Assembly: GCA_900763885.1 (NCBI GenBank) | Contig: CAAFLY010000190.1 | Location: forward strand, 1-7,594 | DNA length: 7,594 nt | Reading direction: 5' to 3' | Origin: Clostridia bacterium | GTDB taxonomy: Bacteria > Bacillota > Clostridia > Oscillospirales > CAG-272 | Part shown: positions 1 to 6,127 of the stretch, in pieces | Layout: each line of letters begins with the position of its first letter | Numbering within the stretch: position 1 is the stretch's first letter | Program-made: the position numbers and the translations under genes | Notes under the pieces: model-generated | The model's input: the letters and a program-made list of their open reading frames with translations, nothing else | Database searches by the model: none | Told to the model about the DNA's origin: nothing

Positions 1-867
1 CTGGACGTCGAACACCTCGCACAGGATCACCGCGGTTCGCATGGTCCCTGTGATCGCACGGAGCGGGATGGCATTTTCGCAGGAGAACGCTTCGCCGAAG
101 ACCACGTTCGGTTCCCGCACATCAAAGGTGTACTTCCCGGCGCGCAGGACCCCCTCCTCCACGGTTTCCACGGTTTCGGATCCGGGAAAGAGCGATGCCA
201 CACGCGGCAGGGTCGGTTTTTCCTCCGCAGATGCCGCCTTATCGCCCATTTCCTGCCGTTTTGCCGCTTCTTCCTCCAGACGTCTTGCCTCCTCCACAAT
301 GAGCGCGGACTGGGAACGGAGACTTTCGAGCTGTCCCTGCATGTAGCTCTGGTACTCGCTCTGCGCATCGGCGGATTGGCACACCGTTACGGGACAGGCC
401 ATCCCGAATTCGCTGTGGAGTATCCCGGCGATCACCTCTCCGGTCCGCGCCAGATCGAGCAGAGAGATGCCGCCATGCGTAAACGGGATCTCAATGAACA
501 GCTTCTTCGGATCCTCCTCCCAACGGAGTGTATAGCGGTTGAAAAAACCGTTGATCACCACGCCGACCCGGGCAGCCTCCGCGAAAATCTCCGGCATATA
601 CGCGTCCGAGAACAGATTCTCCTCGTAGTGCGGGAAAATGCGCATCTGCTCAAGCTCATAGGTCTGGGCGATCGCCGCCTCCAGCTCGTATATGTCCTTT
701 TTTCGATACAGCTTCGGCAGGTGGCAGTGGACCTCCATCATGCGCCGTTCTCTGTCCAAACGGACCGTGATGTCGCTTGCTTCATCGAAAAATTCCTTCA
801 GTATGCCGAGCGGGATCATGCGTTTGAAGATCTCTCCCAGTTTCCGCTCTCTCTTTTGTTCACTCAT
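1..867 (-). CDS. polC: DNA polymerase III PolC-type, N-terminal fragment (runs off left edge)
   Basis: Translating the minus strand from the ATG at 867 gives 289 codons without a stop to the window edge, so this is the first fifth or so of a protein usually about 1,400-1,500 residues long. PolC is the replicative polymerase with built-in 3'-5' exonuclease in low-GC Gram-positive bacteria; the polymerase and exonuclease parts lie outside the window. Seen here are the N-terminal domain (residues 1 to about 165), a charged, probably helical or coiled linker (about 170-215, rich in E, K, R, A), and the beginning of the OB-fold region (about 250-289), where VFDV resembles the B. subtilis PolC segment GYVFDVETREL. 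The start is supported by AAAGGA eight bases upstream, inside the end of ispG. ATGAGTGA carries both this start and the ispG stop, an 8-nt overlap that suggests translational coupling. Identification rests on N-terminal similarity and gene order; the catalytic motifs cannot be checked. Confidence 0.87.
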   Translation of the reverse strand, partial: MSEQKRERKLGEIFKRMIPLGILKEFFDEASDITVRLDRERRMMEVHCHLPKLYRKKDIYELEAAIAQTYELEQMRIFPHYEENLFSDAYMPEIFAEAARVGVVINGFFNRYTLRWEEDPKKLFIEIPFTHGGISLLDLARTGEVIAGILHSEFGMACPVTVCQSADAQSEYQSYMQGQLESLRSQSALIVEEARRLEEEAAKRQEMGDKAASAEEKPTLPRVASLFPGSETVETVEEGVLRAGKYTFDVREPNVVFGEAFSCENAIPLRAITGTMRTAVILCEVFDVQ

Positions 868-1948
868 TCCGATTGTCCTTTGCGATTTCTTCTTCGATCA
901 TAGCTGTCAATGTATCTATCAGTCTTTCCTCTGGTACCTTGCAGACGATCTCGCCATGCCGGAACACGATCCCGCAGCCATCGCCGCCCGCAATCCCGAA
1001 ATCCGCCTCGCGCGCTTCTCCCGGGCCGTTGACCACACAGCCCATGATCGCCACATGGAGGGTCTTCCCGTGCGTATCGATCGCGGACAGCCGTTTTTTG
1101 CATGCGTCGTGGAGGGGGATCAGTCCAATGGCGGTCCTTCCGCAGGTGGGGCAGGAGATCACGTCGATCCCGCCTTTTTCGTACAGTCCGAGACTTTGCA
1201 GTATCTCCCGTGCCGCCCGTACCTCCTCCCGGACATCGGCGGTCAGGGATACGCGGATGGTGTCGCCGATCCCTTCCGTAAGAAGCGAGCCGATCCCGAT
1301 GGCGTTTTTGACCAGTCCCGAATACGCGTCTCCCGCCTCTGTCACGCCAAGATGGAGCGGATACTCGCTTTCTCTGGCGACGATACGGCAGGCAGCGATC
1401 ATTTTATGGACAGACGAGGATTTGATCGAGAGCACAATATCGGAAAAACCGTATTTTTCGAGCGATTCCGCCTGGGTAAGCGCCGATTCCGCCAGTGCCT
1501 CCGCTGTGGGTGCGCCGTATTTTTCGAGCAGCTTTTTATCGAGCGATCCGCTGTTCACGCCGATACGGATGGGGATCCCGGCAGTCTTACAGGCACGCGC
1601 GACCTGTTCCACCTTCCACGGCGCGCCGATATTGCCGGGATTGATGCGGATCTTGTCGGCGCCGCAGCGTAGGGACGCCAGTGCGATTTTATAATCAAAA
1701 TGGATGTCGGCGACCAGCGGCAGCGTGATTCCGGCTTCCTTGACATAGCGGAAAATCTGTGCGTCCTCTTCTCGCGGCACCGCCATACGCACGATGTCGC
1801 ATCCTGCCTTCTCCAACGCGCGGATCTGTGCAGCCGTACCGGCGAAATCGGCAGCTGGACAGTTGGTCATAGATTGAATGGTGATGGGTGCGTCTCCACC
1901 GATCGTTCGATTGCCGACCGGAATGGCGCGGGTCAGTCTGCGGTACAT
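860..1948 (-). CDS. ispG: 4-hydroxy-3-methylbut-2-en-1-yl diphosphate synthase (flavodoxin/ferredoxin type)
   Basis: IspG (GcpE) converts ME-cPP to HMBPP, the penultimate step of the MEP isoprenoid pathway, in the cytoplasm with a [4Fe-4S] cluster. The 362-residue protein has the two-domain bacterial form. The barrel part carries QSMTN near residue 25, VRMAVP, ADIHFDY (80-86) and RINPGNIG (101-108). The C-terminal cluster domain has CPTCGRT (C266, C269) and CVVNGPGEA (C304, E311), so all three cluster cysteines and the glutamate ligand are present with the expected spacing. A TTG at 1966 would add six residues, but AGGAG sits six bases before the ATG at 1948 and within that extension, so 1948 is preferred. 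The gene follows a terminator and has its own promoter, and its stop overlaps the polC start by 8 nt. The segment NCPAAD after QSMTN differs from the common NTxTxD. Length and motifs are otherwise normal and the frame is intact. Confidence 0.97.
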   Translation of the reverse strand: MYRRLTRAIPVGNRTIGGDAPITIQSMTNCPAADFAGTAAQIRALEKAGCDIVRMAVPREEDAQIFRYVKEAGITLPLVADIHFDYKIALASLRCGADKIRINPGNIGAPWKVEQVARACKTAGIPIRIGVNSGSLDKKLLEKYGAPTAEALAESALTQAESLEKYGFSDIVLSIKSSSVHKMIAACRIVARESEYPLHLGVTEAGDAYSGLVKNAIGIGSLLTEGIGDTIRVSLTADVREEVRAAREILQSLGLYEKGGIDVISCPTCGRTAIGLIPLHDACKKRLSAIDTHGKTLHVAIMGCVVNGPGEAREADFGIAGGDGCGIVFRHGEIVCKVPEERLIDTLTAMIEEEIAKDNRNE

Positions 1949-1980
1949 AGTATACTCCTGCAACAATAAGGCTTTCTTAT

Positions 1981-2009
1981 ATTATAGCATGAACACCCCG
2001 AAAAGGAAA
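1981..2009 (-). promoter_or_regulatory. Sigma-A-type promoter with extended -10, upstream of ispG
   Basis: On the minus strand a perfect -10 TATAAT lies at 1986-1981, preceded by TGC (1989-1987), giving the extended -10 TGnTATAAT. With 17-nt spacing the -35 position (2009-2004) reads TTTCCT, a weak match to TTGACA, as is common at extended -10 promoters. Transcription would begin near 1974, giving a 5' UTR of about 26 nt before the ispG ATG. The site lies downstream of the rseP terminator, so it is the natural start of the ispG-polC unit. The start point is inferred. Confidence 0.75.
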
Positions 2010-2026
2010 GGAGTGAGACGTGAATT

Positions 2027-2036
2027 TTTCGCGAAA
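2027..2036. promoter_or_regulatory. Perfect 10-bp palindrome upstream of the ispG promoter
   Basis: TTTCGCGAAA is a perfect palindrome about 53-62 bp upstream of the inferred ispG transcription start and 17 bp upstream of the -35 position. That is a plausible activator position. A short palindrome can occur by chance and no known regulator is recognised, so function is uncertain. Confidence 0.2.
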
Positions 2037-2070
2037 TCCATCGTATGCGGGAGAGAATGGCCGGTTTGGG

Positions 2071-2111
2071 AAAATCAAAAAAGACAGATCTCCGCGGATG
2101 GAAAATCTGTC
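2071..2111 (-). terminator. Rho-independent terminator after rseP
   Basis: Read on the minus strand, GACAGAT (2111-2105) pairs with ATCTGTC (2089-2083). The stem can be prolonged by T-G/T-A pairs, or a second stem TCC/GGA can form inside the loop. It is followed directly by TTTTTTGATTTT (2082-2071). The hairpin begins 22 nt after the rseP stop codon. This is a typical intrinsic terminator and should end, or at least reduce, transcription from the pyrH-rseP unit before ispG. The stem is moderately strong, so partial readthrough is possible. Confidence 0.85.
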
Positions 2112-2133
2112 CTCTTGATGCGCTGTTTATACG

Positions 2134-3183
2134 CTATCGGTTGATGAGGGTGAGTACGTCCTTGAAGGTCACAACGACGAACAGCACCACGAGCAGCACC
2201 AGTCCCGCAAAATGGATCATGCCCTCTACCTCACGGTTGATCGGCTTTCGGCGCACCAGTTCGATGAGCTGAAAAAGCAGCCGTCCCCCGTCCAGAGCAG
2301 GCAGCGGCAGGAGATTCATGATTCCGAGATTCATGCTGATGACGACGGCGATATACACGAGATCGGAGAAGCCCGACTGTGCAGCCTCTCCCAGCGCCTC
2401 TGTGACGCCGACCGGACCGGATACCGCTTCCATGCCGTATCTGCCGGTCAGCAGGTCATAGAGCGATTCCCAGATCATTTTGATGGTGGAAAACGAACGG
2501 AAAAACGCATGCTTGGCGATGACTGACGGGGTGCGATGCTCCGCCGCGACGTAGAAATCCACATTGCCGAATTTCACGCCGGATTCCACAAAGGTCGGAA
2601 ACTGAACGTCGTGGAACGTGATCCGCTCGCCGTCCCTGTCCACCGTGATGTCGATGGGCTCCACTCCGCGCCGCATGATCTCATAGAGCATTTCGTTCGC
2701 GATGTGTACCCGCACGCCGTCCACCGCCGTGATCGTATCACCTACCCGCAGTCCTGCGTTATAAGACGGTACCTCCGCAAGGTCCTGAAACTGGGAGATC
2801 GTGTTGGAAGGCAGTGTTTTCTGCGTGGAGACAAGGACCGCCATGACGATGATGCCGATCATGATGTTCATGAACGCGCCCGCTGCCGTTATGACAATCC
2901 GCTGCCAGACCGGCTTTTTCGTGAACGCATTCGGATCCGGCGGCTCCTCGTCCTCGCCCTCCATGCTGACAAAGCCCCCCCTCGGTACAAGGCGCAGGGA
3001 GTAGGTGATCCCGGTTTTCTTTGCCGTTTTCGAAAGAATTTTCGGACCCATACCGATGGCAAACTCGCGAATGGTCACATGGAACAGCCGTGCCGTCAGA
3101 TAATGACCGCATTCGTGGATGAAGATGAGCAGTCCGAAAATGAGAATCGCTATGAGAATGGTCCAGATGGAGATATGCGCCAC
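2134..3183 (-). CDS. rseP: RseP/RasP-family site-2 intramembrane zinc metalloprotease
   Basis: This is a membrane-embedded protease of the S2P family that performs the second cut in regulated intramembrane proteolysis, typically of anti-sigma factors and signal-peptide remnants. The 349-residue product shows the zinc motif HECGH (residues 23-27, the HExxH glutamate being E24) in the first membrane helix (about 5-26). A second helix lies at about 95-118, followed by a PDZ domain (about 120-200, with AGLRVGDTITAVDG). The third metal ligand is in NLLPLPALDGG (290-300, D298) in a third helix, and a last helix lies at about 323-346. Length and topology fit the Gram-positive RasP type. It begins 5 nt after the dxr stop and ends 22 nt before a terminator. 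The only canonical start in range is the GTG at 3183, but AAAGGA lies just one base before it, far closer than at neighbouring genes, so the exact start is less certain than the frame. Its natural substrate is not visible here. Confidence 0.95.
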   Translation of the reverse strand: MAHISIWTILIAILIFGLLIFIHECGHYLTARLFHVTIREFAIGMGPKILSKTAKKTGITYSLRLVPRGGFVSMEGEDEEPPDPNAFTKKPVWQRIVITAAGAFMNIMIGIIVMAVLVSTQKTLPSNTISQFQDLAEVPSYNAGLRVGDTITAVDGVRVHIANEMLYEIMRRGVEPIDITVDRDGERITFHDVQFPTFVESGVKFGNVDFYVAAEHRTPSVIAKHAFFRSFSTIKMIWESLYDLLTGRYGMEAVSGPVGVTEALGEAAQSGFSDLVYIAVVISMNLGIMNLLPLPALDGGRLLFQLIELVRRKPINREVEGMIHFAGLVLLVVLFVVVTFKDVLTLINR

Positions 3184-3188
3184 TTCCT

Positions 3189-4358
3189 TTATCTACTAAA
3201 ATATTGTTTTGCCGATTCCGCTGCACGTGCCAGCACAACGGACATATTTTCCTCGTTCGGCTCCAGTGAAAATGTGTCGCGCATTTCGTGGAGCAGCCCG
3301 GACACAGCAGGTGCTATCCCGCAAAAGGGGATTTTTCCGTCGAAAAACGCTTGTACCGCCGCTTCATCCGCCGCAATCAGGGCAGCCGGTGCAGATCCGC
3401 CGCGCCGTATTGCCTCTCTTGCGGTATCGAGCAGCGGGAAAGTCACCGTATCCGGTTTATCAAAGGTCAGTGTACCGATAGCGGTAAAATCCAGTCCCCT
3501 CTCTCGCACAAACGCACGTTCCGGTGCGGTCAGAGCATAGCGGATACATTCCCGCATATCAGTCTTGGACAAAACGGCAATGGTGGTGTTGTCAGTGTAT
3601 TCCACCATCGAATGGATTATACTCTGCCGATGCACAAGGACCTCCACACGCTCCTCCGGAACGCCAAACAGCCGGACCGCCTCGATGATCTCAAAGCCCT
3701 TGTTCATGAGCGTCGCGCTGTCCACGGTGATCTTCCGCCCCATTTTCCACGTCGGGTGCGCGAGGGTATCTTCTAAGGTAACATGGGCCAGCTCGTCCGC
3801 GGTTTTTCCGAAGAACGGGCCGCCGGACGCCGTCAGGAGAATACGTCGGATCCCGCACGATTCCCTGCCCTCCAGACACTGATAGATCGCGCTGTGTTCG
3901 CTGTCCACCGGGATCAGTTCGCCGCCGGACGCGTGTATCCTTCGGAAGAGCAGCTCCCCGACCGAGATCACCGCCTCCTTGTTGGCAATCGCGAGCCGTT
4001 TTCCGGAATCCGCAGCGGCAAGCGCGGTCGGAATCCCCGCCATACCCGCGATCGCGTGGACGATGCAGTCGGCGTCTGTTGCGCGGAGCCTTGTACACAG
4101 CGCATCCTCTGTGCAGATCAGTTCCGGTGTGTCCGTGCCAAGCGCGTTTTGGATCGTTTCACAGGCTTGCTCATCGCGGACATAGACCGTTTTCGGATGA
4201 AATGTGCGGATCTGGTCAAGAAGCAGCGGCGTATTCGACCAACCGGACAGGAGCGATACCGTATACCCCAGTTCCCGGACAACATCCATCGTCTGTGTCC
4301 CTACTGAACCTGTGGAGCCGAGGACCACCACATTTTTGCTGTTATTTCTGTTTGTCAT
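3189..4358 (-). CDS. dxr: 1-deoxy-D-xylulose 5-phosphate reductoisomerase
   Basis: Dxr (IspC) makes 2-C-methyl-D-erythritol 4-phosphate from DXP using NADPH and a divalent metal. It is the first committed MEP-pathway step, is cytoplasmic, and is the target of fosmidomycin. The 389-residue protein has the Rossmann motif GSTGSVG (14-20), AIANKEA (124-129), the metal site VDSEH (D152, E154), TASGGPF (176-182), HPTWKMGRKI (H201, W204) and VDSATLMNKGFE (S214, N219, K220, E223). These cover the known catalytic and metal-binding positions. The usual HPQS before SIIHSMVEY reads HRQS here; from memory, Arg at this place occurs in clostridial relatives, so it is probably a lineage trait. The ATG lies 16 nt after the cdsA stop. 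The SD is weak: AGAGA six bases away, or AGGTG overlapping the cdsA stop region. The enzyme feeds the same isoprenoid pool used by the nearby uppS. Confidence 0.97.
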   Translation of the reverse strand: MTNRNNSKNVVVLGSTGSVGTQTMDVVRELGYTVSLLSGWSNTPLLLDQIRTFHPKTVYVRDEQACETIQNALGTDTPELICTEDALCTRLRATDADCIVHAIAGMAGIPTALAAADSGKRLAIANKEAVISVGELLFRRIHASGGELIPVDSEHSAIYQCLEGRESCGIRRILLTASGGPFFGKTADELAHVTLEDTLAHPTWKMGRKITVDSATLMNKGFEIIEAVRLFGVPEERVEVLVHRQSIIHSMVEYTDNTTIAVLSKTDMRECIRYALTAPERAFVRERGLDFTAIGTLTFDKPDTVTFPLLDTAREAIRRGGSAPAALIAADEAAVQAFFDGKIPFCGIAPAVSGLLHEMRDTFSLEPNEENMSVVLARAAESAKQYFSR

Positions 4359-4374
4359 ATGCGTTCTCTACACC

Positions 4375-5208
4375 TCACAGGAGCGGATATACGAGGGACA
4401 GGAGGTACAGCACCGGAAGCGCGGCAAGCACGCTGTCAAACCGATCGAGCACGCCGCCGTGTCCCGGAAAGAGCCAGCCGTAATCCTTGATCCCATACCG
4501 CCGCTTCACCACAGACGCAATGAGGTCTCCCAGCTGGGAGATCACGGAGATGACCGCCCCGGCAATCGCGAGCACCGCATAGGACGGCGCGATGGAGGAG
4601 TCGTATTTTCCCACAATGAAGCCGGTCAAAACAAAAGCAATGGCCGCAAACACGATCCCGCCGACACTGCCCTCCACGGTTTTCTTCGGGCTGACCTCCG
4701 GAATGAGCTTATGCTTGCCGAATGCCCTGCCGCAGAAATACGCAAACGTATCACTGACCCACGGCCCGATGAAGGCAAGAAGATAGAGATACTTCCCCTG
4801 ATCCATCCGACGCAGAAACACCACGGTGCTGAGGGAGAGATTCACGTACAGGCACATGGTGAAGATGAGGAACAGATGCTCCGGCGCGAATTTGCCGCGT
4901 GAAAAGACCGCGATCACGAACAGATAAAGTAAGGTGACGAAATTTCCGGCAAATAGGACGAGATACGCCGTCTGCCAATCGGAGACGCACATCGGCAAAA
5001 ACGGTCCGACGACTGCCAAGAGATAAAACGGCAGATACAGGAATGGGGAACCGACCGATGCCGCGGTATGGACACAGTGCCAGATCTCCCACACGGCGAC
5101 AGCGGACAATATCGCAAACGCGGCGGGAAAAATATAGGTGTCGGAGAAAATACAAATGGGAATGAACAGAGCGATGGCGATGACGGCGGTGATGATCCTT
5201 TGTTTCAT
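4375..5208 (-). CDS. cdsA: Phosphatidate cytidylyltransferase (CDP-diglyceride synthase)
   Basis: CdsA joins CTP and phosphatidic acid to CDP-diacylglycerol, the precursor of bacterial phospholipids, in the cytoplasmic membrane. The 277-residue product is strongly hydrophobic with about seven or eight predicted membrane helices. It carries the family signature near its C-terminus: SVVKRRYGIKD (232-242) followed by PGHGGVLDRFDS (248-259). Upstream are GPWVSDTFAYFCGRAFG (148-164) and SPKKTVEGSVGG (173-184), also conserved in CdsA. The frame stays open upstream to 5322, but the correct start is the ATG at 5208. It has AAAGGAG eight bases before it and overlaps the uppS stop in the classic ATGA arrangement (4 nt), so translation is likely coupled to uppS. 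The extra upstream residues are the uppS tail read in another frame. Confidence 0.96.
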   Translation of the reverse strand: MKQRIITAVIAIALFIPICIFSDTYIFPAAFAILSAVAVWEIWHCVHTAASVGSPFLYLPFYLLAVVGPFLPMCVSDWQTAYLVLFAGNFVTLLYLFVIAVFSRGKFAPEHLFLIFTMCLYVNLSLSTVVFLRRMDQGKYLYLLAFIGPWVSDTFAYFCGRAFGKHKLIPEVSPKKTVEGSVGGIVFAAIAFVLTGFIVGKYDSSIAPSYAVLAIAGAVISVISQLGDLIASVVKRRYGIKDYGWLFPGHGGVLDRFDSVLAALPVLYLLSLVYPLL

Positions 5209-5942
5209 AGCGTTTTCTCCTTTGCGGACGGTTCCGGTTTGTCGAGTCCGCCGAAACGCCGTTTCCGATGGGCAAAATTGAACACCGCTTCGTCCACATC
5301 CGCCGTGGTCATTGCGGGCCAATATTTTTCAGTGTAATACAATTCCGCATACGCGCATTGCCAGAGCAGGAAATTCGACAGACGCATTTCTCCGGCGGTG
5401 CGCACGATGAGATCGGGATCCGGCTGCCCCGCGGTATAGAGATGCGCGGTGATGTCGTCCTCCGTCACGCTTGTTTTGCCCTCCACGATCAGAGCATTCA
5501 CCGCATGGATAATGTCCGCTCTGCCGCCGTAATTGAGCGCGATCTGGAGGACGTACGGATTGCCTGCCGTCTCTGCCTCCAATGCGTGCATATCGGAAAC
5601 GAGCCTTTGCGGCAGGCCGTCTACATCGCCGATGAAGCGCATGGTGGTGCCGACCTCATCCTCCGCTTCCTTGACAAAGCTCGCCAAAAGCCGCAGTATC
5701 GCTTCGACCTCCCGTTTTGGACGCTTCCAATTCTCGGTCGAGAAGGCGTAGACGGTACACACACGGATACCGATTTTTTTGCAGTACCGGACGATCGTTT
5801 TGAAATTGTCCGCACCGGCTTTGTGTCCGGCTTCACGCGGCAGCATCCGTTCGGTCGCCCATCTGCCGTTGCCGTCCATGATGAACGCGATATGGCGCAG
5901 TGCGGAGGCCTGTACCGCTTCCGCCGGGGTAATGTTGTCCAT
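5205..5942 (-). CDS. uppS: Undecaprenyl diphosphate synthase (cis-prenyltransferase)
   Basis: UppS extends farnesyl diphosphate with eight isopentenyl units in cis to make the C55 carrier lipid for peptidoglycan and other wall polymers. It works at the inner face of the membrane. The 245-residue protein has all five conserved regions: MDGNGRWA (22-29, catalytic D23), VYAFSTENWKRP (64-75), LNYGGR (136-141), DPDLIVRTAGEMRLSNF (175-191) and the AYAELYYT segment (198-205). RTSGE or RTGGE in relatives is RTAGE here, a mild change. The start at 5942 is fixed by an in-frame TAA three codons upstream. No SD lies at normal distance. A GAAGGAG 51 nt upstream may be brought near by a hairpin (separate entry). 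The stop overlaps the cdsA start by 4 nt. The substrate comes from the MEP pathway, to which dxr and ispG in this cluster belong. Confidence 0.97.
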   Translation of the reverse strand: MDNITPAEAVQASALRHIAFIMDGNGRWATERMLPREAGHKAGADNFKTIVRYCKKIGIRVCTVYAFSTENWKRPKREVEAILRLLASFVKEAEDEVGTTMRFIGDVDGLPQRLVSDMHALEAETAGNPYVLQIALNYGGRADIIHAVNALIVEGKTSVTEDDITAHLYTAGQPDPDLIVRTAGEMRLSNFLLWQCAYAELYYTEKYWPAMTTADVDEAVFNFAHRKRRFGGLDKPEPSAKEKTL

Positions 5943-5950
5943 GAAATCTT

Positions 5951-6000
5951 ATAACCGCGCACATCGGCAAAGCAGTGTTCGGTGGCGGGTTATCTCCTTC
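5951..6000 (-). promoter_or_regulatory. Distant strong SD plus SD-to-start hairpin for uppS
   Basis: On the minus strand GAAGGAG (6000-5994) is followed at once by a possible hairpin. A5993-C5988 pairs with G5956-T5951 (six pairs), then C5987-G5986 with C5959-G5958, then C5984-C5982 with G5962-G5960, with single bulged C at 5957 and 5985 and a 19-nt loop. Eight bases (5950-5943) then lead to the ATG. Without folding the SD is 51 nt from ATG, too far to act; folded, the spacing is 8 nt. No other start codon lies at working distance from this SD. Whether the fold forms in vivo is inference. Confidence 0.45.
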
Positions 6001-6015
6001 TGAAATATGGGGATT

Positions 6016-6041
6016 GCCTGCTCAAGTCAGGAAAAGCAGGC
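6016..6041 (-). repeat. GC-rich hairpin in the uppS leader
   Basis: GCCTGCT (6041-6035) and AGCAGGC (6022-6016) form a perfect 7-bp stem with a 12-nt loop on the transcribed strand. AATCCCC follows, not a T-tract, so it is not a rho-independent terminator. It sits between the two arms TATCTCC and GGAGATA and could nest inside that longer pairing. Confidence 0.5.
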
Positions 6042-6060
6042 GGGAGATATGCGGCGAAAT

Positions 6061-6098
6061 GCCCACCGGACCGGCGGTATCCGCGCGATACGATGGGC
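6061..6098 (-). repeat. Inverted-repeat arm in the upstream part of the uppS leader
   Basis: GCCCATCG (6098-6091) can pair with CGGTGGGC (6068-6061) in eight pairs including one T-G wobble, and GTATC/GATAC (6091-6087 and 6081-6077) can add an inner stem sharing one base. GCGGC and GCCGC at 6127-6123 and 6055-6051 could close the whole domain. No T-tract follows. Confidence 0.4.
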
Positions 6099-6127
6099 AA
6101 ATCAGGGTTCTATGCCATTATTGCCGC

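Larger units (their letters stand above)
5943..6127 (-). other. 185-nt gene-free structured leader between frr and uppS
   Basis: This stretch separates frr from uppS in an otherwise tight cluster. No open frame with a plausible ribosome site, no convincing promoter and no terminator T-tract is visible. It holds several inverted repeats on the transcribed strand: GCGGC (6127-6123) with GCCGC (6055-6051); GCCCATCG (6098-6091) with CGGTGGGC (6068-6061); GTATC with GATAC inside that arm; GCCTGCT (6041-6035) with AGCAGGC (6022-6016); TATCTCC (6049-6043) with GGAGATA (5997-5991); and the hairpin at 5993-5951 next to the uppS start. This density suggests a structured cis-acting RNA on the pyrH-frr-uppS transcript. 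I do not recognise a known riboswitch class. The pairings are visible in the sequence; function is inferred. Confidence 0.5.

Noticed and set aside
692..1694. Long plus-strand open frames of 326 and 273 codons opposite ispG
   Set aside because: They are antisense to a clearly conserved gene, have low-complexity arginine/serine-rich content with no recognisable domain, and lack SD and promoter signals. GC-rich codon use makes such shadows common.
2536..3540. 334-codon plus-strand frame opposite rseP and dxr
   Set aside because: It is antisense to two conserved genes and crosses their junction; the translation is H/R/D-rich with no family features.
3617..3633. HRQS instead of HPQS in Dxr as a sign of altered activity
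   Set aside because: All catalytic and metal-binding residues are present, and I recall Arg at this place in clostridial relatives, so it is probably a lineage trait.
5209..5322. 38-residue N-terminal extension of cdsA in the open frame
   Set aside because: It overlaps uppS coding sequence and has no family similarity. The ATG at 5208 has AAAGGAG at 8 nt and the ATGA overlap.
5948..5953. TATAAG just before uppS as a -10 element
   Set aside because: It matches five of six -10 bases, but the -35 position 17 nt upstream reads ACTGCT and the start would be almost leaderless. The bases are better explained as the 3' arm of the SD hairpin.
6016..6098. Leader hairpins as a terminator after frr
   Set aside because: None of the stems is followed by a T-tract on the transcribed strand.
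1949..6127. Both larger gaps (rseP-ispG and frr-uppS) are exactly 185 nt
   Set aside because: The two sequences share no similarity; one holds a terminator and promoter, the other RNA hairpins. The equal length looks like coincidence.
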